From: Pyrenopolyporus hunteri
Lineage: Eukaryota > Ascomycota > Sordariomycetes > Xylariales > Hypoxylaceae
DNA: 64,000 nt
Reading direction: 5' to 3'
Assembly: GCA_902806595.1 (NCBI GenBank)
Contig: CADCXC010000011.1
Coordinates: 682,001 to 746,000 of the forward strand
The first letter of the stretch is position 1, and every line of letters begins with the position of its first letter. The notes under the pieces are model-generated. The model searched no databases and had not been told where the DNA came from. It saw only the letters and a list, made by a program, of their open reading frames with translations. Below, in pieces: positions 46,972 through 60,152 of this stretch. The position numbers and the translations under genes are program-made.

Positions 46972-47851
46972 ATGCTGGAGCTCGTCCCTGAAAATGAAGT
47001 GCCTTTTCTACCAAAGGAAAAGGAGACCGTATATGCACCACGTCGTGAGGACCAGAGAGGCCAAACAACTCGGTTCATGTTGATCGCTGTCGCCTTAATA
47101 AGTGCTTTGGTTTCAACCGTAGGCACCATTCTCATCCATGCTCTTCTTCCTACGTCCCCTATCGCTTCGAGTATAAGCCCTCTAAGACAAGAGTTGCTTC
47201 CCTCATTGGACCTCCCACCACTCGGAAGTGTCCTTCGAACTTACATGGGCGAACCGGCCTATTATGCTAAGGATATGAATGTCAGTGGCGAAGCGTGGAT
47301 GTCACTATTTCCCGGTAAGTTGGTCCCCGACTCTTCACGGCGATTGTTAATCAAACCACAGCGGGAATGGGCTACGTTTCTATAGACAAGATCAAAGACG
47401 TGGGAGACATACCTCGCATCTTTCAAGACATGAGCACGGATGGTTCGGGACGCTTTGGTGTTGCTGCGTTCCACCAACTTCATTGCCTTGTAAGCCACAC
47501 TGCCGCCTCAGCTCACCTCACCAGCAACCCCTTATTCTAAGTGGCAGCTAGTTCTCTATGTATACTGATTTCCGCCGCGCCCTGAGTGGTGAACTCTCAT
47601 ACGCGGATGCGCACTCATTGCACGACGCGCACGTGTTGCACTGCTTTGATTATCTTCGGGAAAGCATCATCTGTGCGGCGGATAGCGCACTTGAACCGTT
47701 CCGCTCCCCGTTTGACGGCGGCGGTACGAAAGGCGATAGCCCGGATGGCTTTGGAAGTGTACACCAATGTCGTGATTTCAAACAGTTGTTTGAATGGAGC
47801 GAGAGATTTAGTTTAACTGATAAGACTGACGCGGACAAGTTTCAAGGTTGA
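46972..47851 (+). CDS. UstYa-family (DUF3328) oxidase C of the RiPP-like locus
   Basis: Coding: join(46972..47314, 47362..47489, 47552..47851), 256 aa; introns 47 and 62 bp. A cytosolic stretch of about 34 residues precedes a membrane helix (FMLIAVALISALVSTVGTIL). Motifs: GMGYVSIDKIKDVG; GVAAFHQLHCL with the first HxxHC (152-156); HVLHCFDYLRESIICAAD with the second (184-188); and the C-terminal FGSVHQCRDFKQLFEW. All motif residues are intact. The splice from HCL into FSMYTDFRRALSGE was chosen because it is the only in-frame AG without a stop. The protein is most similar in layout to oxidase B. This is the last gene of the locus; the retroelement block begins 196 bp after its stop codon. Confidence 0.88.
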
Positions 47852-48043
47852 TTGGTACGACACCGGAACTAGAAGCTGCTGATGCTTGATGTCCATGGTG
47901 GAGAGGGCTAACGCGGTTAAAGGCTCGTCGCAGAGCAATATAAGTTTGTCGGGTCAGGGTAGGCCTCGGCCAGCTTGAGGGGGTTTAGAATTATTGACGG
48001 AACTATATTAACTTTTCTACTTCAATACTGGAAAACATTGCGT

Positions 48044-48047
48044 ATCT
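48044..48047. repeat. Left copy of 4-bp target-site duplication (ATCT)
   Basis: ATCT lies immediately before the left terminal repeat and again immediately after the right one (60334-60337), as expected from integrase-mediated insertion. Confidence 0.6.
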
Positions 48048-48228
48048 TGTGGATACTTAATCACATGACTTAGACCTTATTGTATAGAGTATAAAAGCGA
48101 TATTCGCCGATTATTAGAGTTTAGAAAAATTAAGTAACCTATAACATTCATGTCCTGTCTATAGTCTGACTTCGTATAGACATTGACGGGCTGTGAACGT
48201 TGTTAAAACGCAAAGCCAATAATACACA
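48048..48228. repeat. Left terminal repeat of the outer element, little mutated
   Basis: This 181-bp copy aligns base for base without gaps with 60153-60333. Nearly all differences are C-to-T or G-to-A toward the right copy, for example TGTGGATA here and TATAAATA there. Confidence 0.8.
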
Positions 48229-48229
48229 A

Positions 48230-48352
48230 ATAGCTGAATTGCTAGCGATTATGCTAGCACTCCAACACTGGAAGCACTGGGTCGAGGGCGACGACGTGAC
48301 TGTGATCACTGATCATAAGTCATTTAAAACCCTGAACACGAAGTTCGACTAA
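48230..48352 (+). pseudogene. Gypsy reverse-transcriptase-associated RNase H fragment
   Basis: The plus-strand frame reads IAELLAIMLALQHWKHWVEG, then DDVTVITDHKSFKTLNTKFD, then a stop. This is the RNase H core of Ty3/Gypsy polyproteins, with the catalytic Glu of ELLAI and the Asp of ITDHKS. The upstream catalytic Asp strand and the whole reverse transcriptase are missing; the fragment abuts the terminal repeat directly. Downstream the sequence turns abruptly AT-rich. It is clearly broken. Confidence 0.85.
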
Positions 48353-51300
48353 CTTATGCTATTTATATCGGTAAACCGTCTAATATAATAAAGTATATAT
48401 TCACTTAACTACCTATCCTTTAATCGATCGACATTTTTTATTTCCGTCTTTAAAAACTTAAATATCGACTTATTTTATATATATCGAGTTTAGATATAAA
48501 TTTATTCGATTTTTTATATTTTTTTTAAATTTTTTTTAATTTTTTTTTATTAATATTATAATAATCGATAATAACTTTTTATAAAAAATCTATCGTTATC
48601 GATATTAATAATAATCTTTTATAAAATATTTAAAATAAAAATAATAAAAATTATTTAAATATAATTAAAAAAATATATAAACGTTTTAATAAATTAACTA
48701 TCGATATTATTAAAAAATTCGAAAAACGAAACGAAATTTTAAATCGTTTTAATAATAAAATATTTAATATTTAAATTCGATTCGATTAATTTTTTAATAA
48801 ATTTAAAATATTTATAAAATTCGAAAAATAACGATTCGTATCGTTAATATAAAATTTTCGCTTAATTTTTAACTTTTTTTTTATTAATTTTTACCTTCGA
48901 AAAAATTTTTTTTTTATTATTAATAACGCTTTTATTTATTAAAAAAATATAAATTATCGTTATTATTATTTATATAATAATTTATAAACGTTATTAATAT
49001 AAAATATTTTTTTAATAAAAAATTAAATTTATAATAAATATATTAAAAAAATTTAATTAATTTTAATTAAAAAAAATAAATTAAAATAATTTAATTTAAA
49101 ATAATTTTTTTTTAAAATAATAAATTTCGACCGTTACGAAAAAAAAAATAAAATAATTTTTTTTTATTTTAAATTAATTTAAATAAATTATATAATAATA
49201 AATAAATTTTTTAAAATTTAAAATCGTTTAAAAATAACGTTAATATTTTATAAATTATAAATTAATCGAATATTTATAAAAATAATTAATAATTTTTAAT
49301 AAATCGTAATATATTTATATAATTAAAAGTCTTTTTAAATAATATTTTTAAAAGTAATATTTTAAATATTTTTTAAATATTATATATTATTTAACTTTAT
49401 AATATTATTTATTATATTATTATTTTATTAAAATAAAAATATAATTAATTTTATACGATATTTTAAAAAAATATTTTATCGATTATTTTATTAAAATTAT
49501 AATTTATATTAAAATTATAAAATTTTAATTAATATTTTATATATTTATATATTAAATATTTAATTTTTTTTTATAATTATATTACGTTTTAAAATACGGT
49601 ATAAATCGTAAAAAAAACCGTTCGTTATATTAAATTAATTATTATAACGATAATTAAATCGAAGATTTATAATATTTTAATAATTACGTTTTAATTATAA
49701 AGTATTTTCGTTTTTTTTTATAATGTTAACGTTTCGAAAATAATTTTTATTAAATTTAAAAAAATATAAATTAAATTTTTAAATATAATAAAAATTATAT
49801 TTAAAATAATAATAATATCGAATTTTTAATTTAATAATTATTATATTACGGTTATAAACGATAAAAGTTATATTATAAATATTATTAAAGCGATTAATAA
49901 TAAATATTTTAATTACGATAAAAAAAATTATTAAATAAAAAATTATCGTTAATATTTTTTTCGATAAAATCGATAATTTTTAAATAAATATAGAAAATTT
50001 AAAAATAATAAAATTATTTTTAAAAAAATTTTATTTAAAAATAATTAAAAAGTTTATTTCGATAATTACGTAAAAGATTTTTTTCGTAAATAAAAAAATA
50101 ACGTTCGATTTAATGTCGAAGTTATTTAAAATAATAAAAATAATAAAATTAAATGTAATTCCTTCGAAACTTTAACCGTCGAATCAAATTTCGACTTCGA
50201 TAAAAAACTTAAAAAACTTTTCGATAATATAATATAAAAGTAAAATAACGGCGTTTATTTCGTATAAATAAACGTATTCGAATAATCTTTATTACGTATA
50301 AAAAATAAATTAATACGAAAAAAATTAAAGGGATTTTTATAATTTATTTCGAATAAAATTATTCGAAAGTAAAATTTTTATAATATTTTTTAATTACGGT
50401 TATATTATTTATTATATATTCGAAATTTTAATTAAATTTTATTAACGATATTAAATAAATTAATTTTTTAAAATAAAAAGTATAAAAAATTAAAATTTTT
50501 CGATTAATTATAATATTTTAATTATAATTAAATTCGAAATAATTAACGGATTAATTTTTTAATTTATTATTTTAATAAACGTTATTTTAAATAATATTTT
50601 TTTAAGGAATTTTATTTTAAATAAAAATATTTTTTATAAATGAAAAGTATTTTATATCGTTAACGAAAAATCAATTTTAAGTAATTTCGTAAATAAATCG
50701 ACGTTACGTTTTTTAATTTCGAATTAACGTACGACGGCTTATATTACTTATAAAATTATTTATTCGATAATCGAAACTTTTTTTATTAAATAATATAAAT
50801 TAATATTTAAAGATTTTAAAGTATTATTTTATTTTAAATTTTACGAAAAAAAAATGTTTAAATTTTTCGATATTAAATTTAAACGAAAAAATAAAATAAA
50901 AATTTAATATCGAATAAATACGAACGATTATAATTTAATAAAATTATTATTTCGACGGTATAATTTATCGTAAATTAAAATTATAAAAGATTTTTTATTT
51001 AAATATAAAAGATTATATATAAAAAATAATATTAATTTTTAAAATTTATTATTTTTATTAATTTCGAAAAAAGTTTTCGACGAAATTATAAAATTTTAAA
51101 TAATCGATAAAAACGTAATTTAACGATTTTATATCGATTATCGTCGTTTAAATAATGTTATTATTAAAAATATTTATTTTTTATTTAATGTTATAAATTA
51201 AATTTAAAAAATTACGAATTATAAATAATATATTTTTTTAAATTTTAAAAATAATTTTTAATATATTTTTATTTATTTTTTTTTAGAAAAAAATAATATT

Positions 51301-51962
51301 CGTAATATTATTTAAATTATATTAATAAAAAGTAATGTTTTTTTATTTTTATAATATTTTAATAACGTTTTAATTTATAATAAAAAAAATTTTAAAATTA
51401 TATTAAAATTTCGTCGACGAATTATTAAATAATATATATATATAAATCGATATTATAAAATATTTTTACGAATGTATTATTATAATATTTTATCGTTTTA
51501 TCGAATATAATTTATTATTTAATTTTTAAAAAATATTATTATTTATATAAAAAAACGTATTTTTAAGTTTTTTAATTTTAAAAAATAATATAAAAATTAA
51601 TTCGATGAAAATTATCGCGGTTAAAAATCGTTTTAAATTATTTATTATAATAAAAATACGAGTATTTATAAACGTAATAAATTATTTTAAATATTTAATA
51701 AAAAATTATTTATTAATAATAATATTTTTTTTAAAATTAATAAAAAAATTTAAAAATAAATTTATTATTTTAAATTAAATTATCGAAAATATTTAAAAAA
51801 ATATTTAAAACGTTATTATTATTATATTTTTAATTAAAGCGTTCGATTAATATCGTTAATTAATTATTAAAATCGATATTAATTAAAAATATATAAAAGT
51901 TATATTTTTATAATTTTATATATATAAATTAAATTTTATTTTTTATTTCGTAATTATAACTA

Positions 51963-52224
51963 TATAACTTTATATTAAAAAATTTACCGTAACGACGATA
52001 ACGGTAGATATATTTTTATTAAATGCCTTATTACTTTAAATAACGAAAATTTAAGGCATATATTTTAAAAAAATATATAAATATTAATTAATGTAAAATT
52101 AATTAATTATACTTTTATATAAATAAATATAATAAATATAATTTTTTTTTATAATTTTTACGTTAAACGATTGTTTAATATTTTTTTTTCGATTTATTAA
52201 TTAATAACTTTTTATTATTTAATA
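51963..52224 (+). repeat. Left LTR of the inner element
   Basis: It aligns without a length change to 58097-58358. Landmarks shared by both copies include AACGA(C/T)(G/A)ATAACG near base 30 and AAATATATAAATATTAATTA near base 105. It begins TATAACTTT where the right copy has TGTAATTTT. Confidence 0.75.
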
Positions 52225-55200
52225 TTAATTAATGTTTAATTAATAAATTAAATATAAATAATAAAATCTTTATTAAAAAAAAATTTACGAATTTAAAAAA
52301 GTTTAAAATACGAAGGGATTATTTATTTTATTATAATTTAATTCGAAAAAACATTAAAATTCGATCGAATAAATAAGTTTTAATAAAAAAAAGCGATTAA
52401 TTATTAAATTACTTTTAAAAATTCGAGGCGTTTTATGTTAATAACTTTTAAAAACGTAAAATTAACCGTGTTATTTTAAAAATTTCGAAGCGTAATATAT
52501 TATACGTAATATATTAAATGATATTCGCATATAATATATAAAAAAACGTTAATAAATTTACGTTTATTATATATAAAAAACTTTATTATTATATTTAATT
52601 AATTATTCGAGACGTTTTACGTTAATAATAATTAATCGAATATAAAAACGGTTATTTTAATTTTTATAAATTTTTATTTTTAATTAATTAAACTTAAAGC
52701 GTATATATGTTAATAATTCGATTATTTACGAAAAAATTTTTAAATCGATTTACTTATTATTTTTTTTTATTTTATTTTATTTTTTTTATATCGATTATCG
52801 TTATTAAATAATTATAATTAAAAATTTTCTTTCTATATAAATAAAAAAAAAATTTTTTTATTTTCGACGAAATGTTATAATATTAAATTTATTAATTAAT
52901 TAAAATTTACTTACATAATATCGAAAATAAATAAAATTTAAAAAGATTTCGTTAATTTAAATTATACGAATTTAAATTTTAAAAAATTTAACTTCGATAA
53001 AATAAAATTAAAAATTTTAAATATTTACTTCGTAAAATATTTTTAAATATATAATGATAATTTTTTTAACATTCGATTATAACGACGATTTAAAAAAAAC
53101 TTCGATAATTAAAACGAAAAATAATTTTAATATATAATTAAATAATTACGTATTAAAAAAATCGATTATTTACGAAAATATAGTGTATACATTAAAAATA
53201 TTCGCATTTATATTAAAAAATTAACGAAAATAATTAAAGTTATTAAATTTTTATTATTTTTAAAAAATACCGTTAAAAAAATAATTAAAAAATAATTTAA
53301 CGAATTTATTAATAAAAATAACTTTATTTTTTTACGAAAATTTTAATAAAAATATACCTTTTTAATCGATTAAAAACCTTTAAATTAATCGTAATTAAAA
53401 TAATTAATAACTTTTAAAATTATCGTAATAATATTTATAATATTTAATAATATAAAAGATATTATAATATAGTTATCGAAATAATTTTAAAACTTTATAA
53501 TATAATAATTAATTTAATAATAACTCGATTAATAATAATTTATTATTTCTATTATTTTTTAATAATAAATCGATTAATAACATTATATTATTTTTTAATA
53601 ATAATTAATATAATAATTAATATTATAATAATTATAATATTAATTCGATTAATAACGTTATATTATTTTATAATAATAATAAAATTTATAATCGTTATAT
53701 CGTTTATAATTAATTTAATAAATATATTAATATTCGATAAATTTTAATTTATTACGTACTTTTATCGATTTTATTAAAATGTATAATAATAACGATTATA
53801 AATTTAAAAGTAATAAATATAATATTATAAACGAAAAGATTAAAATTTTTAAAAATTTATATTATAAAATTAAAGTTAAAAAATATATATATATTAATAC
53901 GTATTTAATAATGTTAAAAGAATAAATATAATAATATTATTACGATTAATTAATCGGTATAAATTATACTTTTTAAAATATAATTAAATATACGAAAACG
54001 TATTTTTATTTACTAAAAAATTAATAAATATATATAATTAAATAACATTAAACGATAATATTTTTAATTATAAAAAAAAACTTTAATAAAATTTTATTTA
54101 TTTAAATAAAATTATTAATCGAAAAAATTTAACGTATTTAAAAAAAATTAATAATTAATTACGTAACCGATTATAACTTTAAAAAAAATATCGTAATTAT
54201 CGTATAAAAATATTTTACTTTTTACGTTATAATTTTTCGATAATTAAATATATTTAATAATATTTATTTAAATTTTCGAATTATTATCGATATAATATAT
54301 CGTATTAAATTATATAATATAAATTATAATTAAAAAATATCGAATTAATATTAAATTAATCGAATTTATCGTAATAATAAAAGTTAATTTCGATTATATA
54401 ATGGAATTTTATAACGTATTAAAAAATCGTAACGTTAAAAAAAATATTTTATATACGGTAAAATAAAATATTAATTTATAAAATATTTTATTTTAAAACA
54501 ATAAAATAAACGTATAAATTAACGACGTTACATATAAAAATAAAATTTCGATTTTAAAAATATTAACGAAAATTATAACTAATTTTTATTCGATTATAAA
54601 AAAATCGACGTATAAAAAAATAACGATAATAATAATAAATAAAATTACGATATTTAATATATTTAAAAAAATAATAAAAATAACGAAAAATTATTAATCG
54701 TTACTTTAAATTATTATTTTATTATTTATAACGAAATTAACAGTTAAAATATAATAAATATATTTATAAATTAAACGGCGTTTTATATAATAATCGTAAT
54801 CGATGTTTTTAATTTTACGACTTACGATATTTTATATAATATTACGTTTTATTTTAACGATTAATACGTTAATATATTTTAAAATATTATATCGAATATA
54901 AAAATAATCGAAATTTTATTTAACGGCGAACTTTAATTTAAAGTTTTATAATAATTATATTTATATATACTTTTAAATATCGAAATAATAAAACGTTATA
55001 TTATTCGATTTAATAATAATATAAAATAACGAAATTTAAATATTATTTACGTATTTATATCGTTTAAATTTATTACGTTTTAAATTATATCGTTAAATAT
55101 ATCGTTTTTATTATATTTTAAAAATATAAACCGTTTTAATATATATTTTAATAATATTAAAAACGTATTTATATATAAAAATAAAAAATACCCTATCGTT

Positions 55201-58096
55201 TATAAATAAAAATACTTATAATTTTTATTTAATAATCGTAATTTTATAATTACTTATTATTACTTTATAAAAATCGAATTTTATTAAATTTATCGACGAT
55301 TTAATTATTTTATAATAAATAAATTATACCGTTTATTTATTAAAATAAAATATAATAATTTCGATAAAATTTTAATCGATAAAATTAATAAATATTACCA
55401 TTAATATTAAATGTATAATAATCGATTAAAATAATTTAAATTTATTATTAAAAATAACGTTAATTTTAATTATAATATATTCGTCGATATAATATATATT
55501 AATATAAAATTAATATTTTATATTATTAATTAAATTACGATATATTAAACTACGAAATTTTTAAAAAATATAATAATAAAATACACTTAAAATATATTAC
55601 GAATAATATAAATTAATATTTATTTAAGTCTATTCGATAATATTATTTATAATATCGAAAAAAATTTTATTATTAATATATTTACGACTAATATTAAAAC
55701 TTTAAGTATTATAATTAAAAAAATACCCGTTAAATTTTATAATTCGATAAATAAATTAAAATAATATTATAAATCGTTACGATAAATTTTTAAAGTTATA
55801 TTTAAAAATTTATTTAATATAAAACCCGAATATATATTATAAATAATTATAAAAACCATTAATAATATTATAAAATTTAACGAATTAATACTTATATTAT
55901 TAATATTTAACGCGTATTTATAATTAATCGATAATTTACTTATAATATTATCTTTAAAAATTAAAAAAATAATAATTAAAAAAATTATAATTAAAATAAA
56001 TAAAATTAAAACGAAATAATAAATAGTTAATATTTTTAATATAAAAAATAATTCGAATATTTTCGATACGTTAAATTTACCATTATAATTAAAAATACGT
56101 GTTTACTACGAAAAAAACGATTAAAAAAACTTATATACGTTAATCGTTAAAAACGGCGAAACGTATATAATTAAAATAAATAATAAATTTATTAATTTTC
56201 GTATAATAATCGTTAAATCGTATAATCGTAATATAATAATTAACGTATTAAAGTTTACTTCGATTATAAAATTCGATTTTAATTTCGATTAATAAAAAAA
56301 CGACGATAATAAAATATACGTATCATCGAAAAACTCATTTAAAATTTAAAAATAAAAATATAAAAAATTATTTAATAATAAAAATAAATTAAAAATTACC
56401 GTTATTTATATAATTATAAAAAAACGTAAAAATTAATTTTTAATCGTTTAATTACGTAAAAAAAAGAAAATTATAACTTTTAAAAAACCTTTTAAAAAAT
56501 TAAATACGAAAAAAATTAAAAAATTTATCGATAAAAATATATTTTTATTTAAAAAATATAATCCCGTTAAATTTTACGATATTTAATTATTTAACTCTTA
56601 TATCATTTAAAAAATTAAAAAAAAAAAACACTTTATATCTTTTCGAAAAATTTAAATTTATTATTTAAAATTATAACGACGAAAGTAAAAAAATAATATT
56701 AATATAATTATCGACCATACAACGATTAAATTAATAAATAATTATAATATTAACACCTACTTTTATAAAAAAAAATAAAAATTTAATTACGCGATATGAT
56801 ATAAATTTATATATAATTAAAATTAAAGTTAAATCGTATTATCTTAATTCGATTATTTTTTACCTTTATATTTAAATACCTTTTTAATATAATTATAATA
56901 ATTATAAAACTTTTATATAATATAATAAAAATTAACATACATTAATAAATTATATATTTTAAATATTATAAAAAAAAACTTTAAATAATTACATTTATAT
57001 ATAATCTATATTTATTAATATTAAAATCGATTAATTATTTCGAATTAATAAATATATAAATTAATAATACCTTCGAATTATTCGATAAAATATTCGATTA
57101 AATAAAAAATTAAAAATAAAAAAAAATAGGATTTTTAATTAAATTAAAAAAATATTTAACTATAAATTACTCAATTATTTTTAACGAATATATTATTATT
57201 ATAAAAATTAACGAAATAATTTATTTACGTTAAAAAAATTAAAAAAAAATTACCTTTATTAAAATTAATATTAATAATATAATACATTAATACGTATAAT
57301 AACGTACCCGTAAAATATATATTACATCGATTTATTAATTTAAAATTACGTATAATATATTCGAAATAATTTAATATCGTAAATTCGAAATTATCGAAAT
57401 TATAAAATTTAATAAACGATTTAATTAATAAAAAATAAATATCGATCGAAAATTATAATCTATACTTTTAAATTTAAAAACTATCAAATTATTCGTTTTT
57501 ATCGATAAATTATTTATAAATAATAAAAATTTAAATTCTTAAATTAAATATATTATATTTATCGTAAATAAAACGTTTTCGAAATTATTTTTTAATATTA
57601 AAAATAATATCATTTATTAAAATTCGATTAAATTAAAATACGTTATATAAAACGTTTTAATAAACGAAATTTACATTATAATATATAACGTAAATATAAT
57701 AATAATTTTTAAAACAATAATTTCATTAATTAATAAAAAATTAAATTATTTAAATCTTTTTATTATTATTTATATTAATTTTTATTTACTTTATAAATAT
57801 TTAATTAAATTAAATATTACGAAAAAAAAAAAACTTATAATTGATATTATATTACTTCGATAATCGTACGAAAAATAAAAAATAACGAAAATTAAATAAA
57901 TTTATAAAAAAAATAACTTTATCGACATTATAATAAAAAATAATGTTAATAAAACATTAAAAACGTTTATTAATATAAATAATATTACGATAAAATTATA
58001 AAAATAAATAAAAAAATGAAAAAAAAGAAATTTATTATTATTAATAATTAAAAAAAAAAAGAAAACTACGAAAAAAAAAAATTATTAATATAATTA

Positions 58097-58358
58097 TGTA
58101 ATTTTATATTAAAAAATCCACCGTAACGACAATAACGATAAATATACCTTTATTAAATACCTCGTCGCTTTAAATAATAAAGATTTAAAATATACACTTT
58201 AAAAAAATATATAAATATTAATTAATATAAAATTAATTAATTATATTTTTATATAAATAAACATAATAAATATAACTTTTTTTCGTAATTTTCACACTAA
58301 ATAATCGCTTAATATTTTCCCTTCGATTTATTAATTAATAACCTCTTATTATCTAATA
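58097..58358 (+). repeat. Right LTR of the inner element, less mutated
   Basis: This copy keeps more C residues (CCACCGTAACGAC, ACCTCGTCGC, TTCACACTAAATAATCGC) than its left partner, so the two copies were mutated unequally. Confidence 0.75.
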
Positions 58359-60152
58359 ATAATATATTTTTTAAAAAAATTAATTAATATTTAATAAAAA
58401 TATATTATTTAAAAAAAAAAGTTATTAATAATTATATTAATATTTTAATATTAAAAATATTAAATCGAAAATAACGATATAATTATAATTATTAATTATA
58501 AATTATTTAAAATTTTAAATACGAAATTTAATTAATTTATAAAAATTTTATATTTTTTAAACGTTATAAAATATTACGATATTTATATTATTTATAAAAT
58601 AAATAAAACGAATGTTTTAATTAATTATTTATTTTAATTCGAAATAATTTTATTTATTAAAAAAATTAATGTTAAATTTTTTAATAACGAAATTATATAA
58701 ATTTATTAAAATAAATTTATAAGTTATTTTCGAATATTTTAATTAAAAAATGACGTTATTTTTTTTAAAAAAATCGAATAAATAAAATATTATTTTATAA
58801 TATACGATAATTATTTATGTAAAATTATTTAATATTAAAAAAACCTCGAAAATTTATTTTATATTACGAATATATCGATAAAAACGATTATTTTAAAAGT
58901 AATTTTTAAATATAATAAATTATTTATAATTATAAAAAAAATTTATTAAAATTTAAATTATATTATAATTAATATTATATAAAAAAATATAATTCGACGA
59001 TATTAATATTTCGAAATAATATTAATTATTTAATAAATTATTATAAAATATTTAATATATTAATTAATAAAAAAATCGAATTCGATTTTTTTTAATTTAT
59101 AATTTATTTATTTATTAATTTCGTTAATATAATAAATAATCGATTATATTTTTATAATTATTACTTATATTTTAATTATTATTAAATACGTAATAAATTA
59201 AATAATTATTAAAATTATATCGACGATATTTTTTATCGATATTATTTCGATATTTATTAAAATTAAAAAAACTTTTAATTATTTTCGTAAATAAATATCG
59301 AATAATATTAACGCGTTTATTAATAAAAAAATTAAATAATAATATTAAAAATACGATTTAATAATGAAATTTATTATTTTATTACGTTTTCGAAATAATA
59401 AAAAAATTAAAAAAATTAACGATAATTTAAAACGTATTATATTTAAAAAATATTAAATTAATTTAATCGTACGAAATTTTTTAAAATTATTAAAATAAAC
59501 GGTAAATATTTATAACCGTATTTTTAAATTTAATAATTATAATAATTTTTTTTTTATATTTAAAATTTAATTTTTTTAAAATTAATAATTAAATTATATT
59601 AAATACGTTCGAAAATCGACGAAAAAAAAAATAAATTTATTAAATAATTAACGACGTAATATAAAACGCCGATAATAAAAAATTATTTTAATAATTTAAA
59701 AATTTTTCGAAAATAAATTAAAATATATTTATAAAAACGAAAAAATTTTATTTAAATTTACGCGTTTAACGATTAAATTTTTCGAATATAATAACGTATC
59801 GTTAAATATAAATTATATTATAACGATTTTTAAATTATTATAAATTATTACGTTAATAATATATATTATTTATAAAATTTCGAAAGTATTTTATTATTTA
59901 ATAAATATAACGATATTAATTTATTTTTAATATATATAAACGATAATTATTTTATACGAAATATATAATACGTTAATTTAATATTATTAAAATATAATTA
60001 TTAACGTATAACGAAACGAAAAAAAATATAAATATAAAATTTTAATATAATTTTTAATATATATAATTTTTAATATTATTTTAATATTATTTTATATTTT
60101 AAATAAATTTATTTTAATAATTAAAAAATTATTATTAAACGAAAAAAAATAA

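Larger units (their letters stand above)
51963..58358 (+). mobile_element. Inner LTR retrotransposon nested in the outer element
   Basis: Two direct repeats of 262 bp (51963-52224 and 58097-58358) enclose about 5.9 kb. A purine tract (long A runs with GAAAACTACGAAAA) just before the right repeat fits a polypurine tract and puts the element on the plus strand. No target-site duplication could be confirmed because the flanks are mutated. Coding content is destroyed by RIP-type mutation, so the superfamily cannot be assigned. Confidence 0.7.
48353..60152. other. RIP-saturated AT-rich tract
   Basis: About 11.8 kb is composed almost entirely of A and T. The remaining C and G are overwhelmingly in CpG (TCGA, ACGT, TCGT), while CpA and TpG are rare. 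This is what repeated C-to-T mutation outside CpG would leave. No reading frame longer than 60 residues survives. Such tracts are normally heterochromatic in filamentous fungi. Confidence 0.9.

Noticed and set aside
51955..58365. Target-site duplication of the inner element
   Set aside because: The 5 bp outside the two LTRs (AACTA and ATAAT) differ in ways RIP alone does not explain, so no duplication is claimed.
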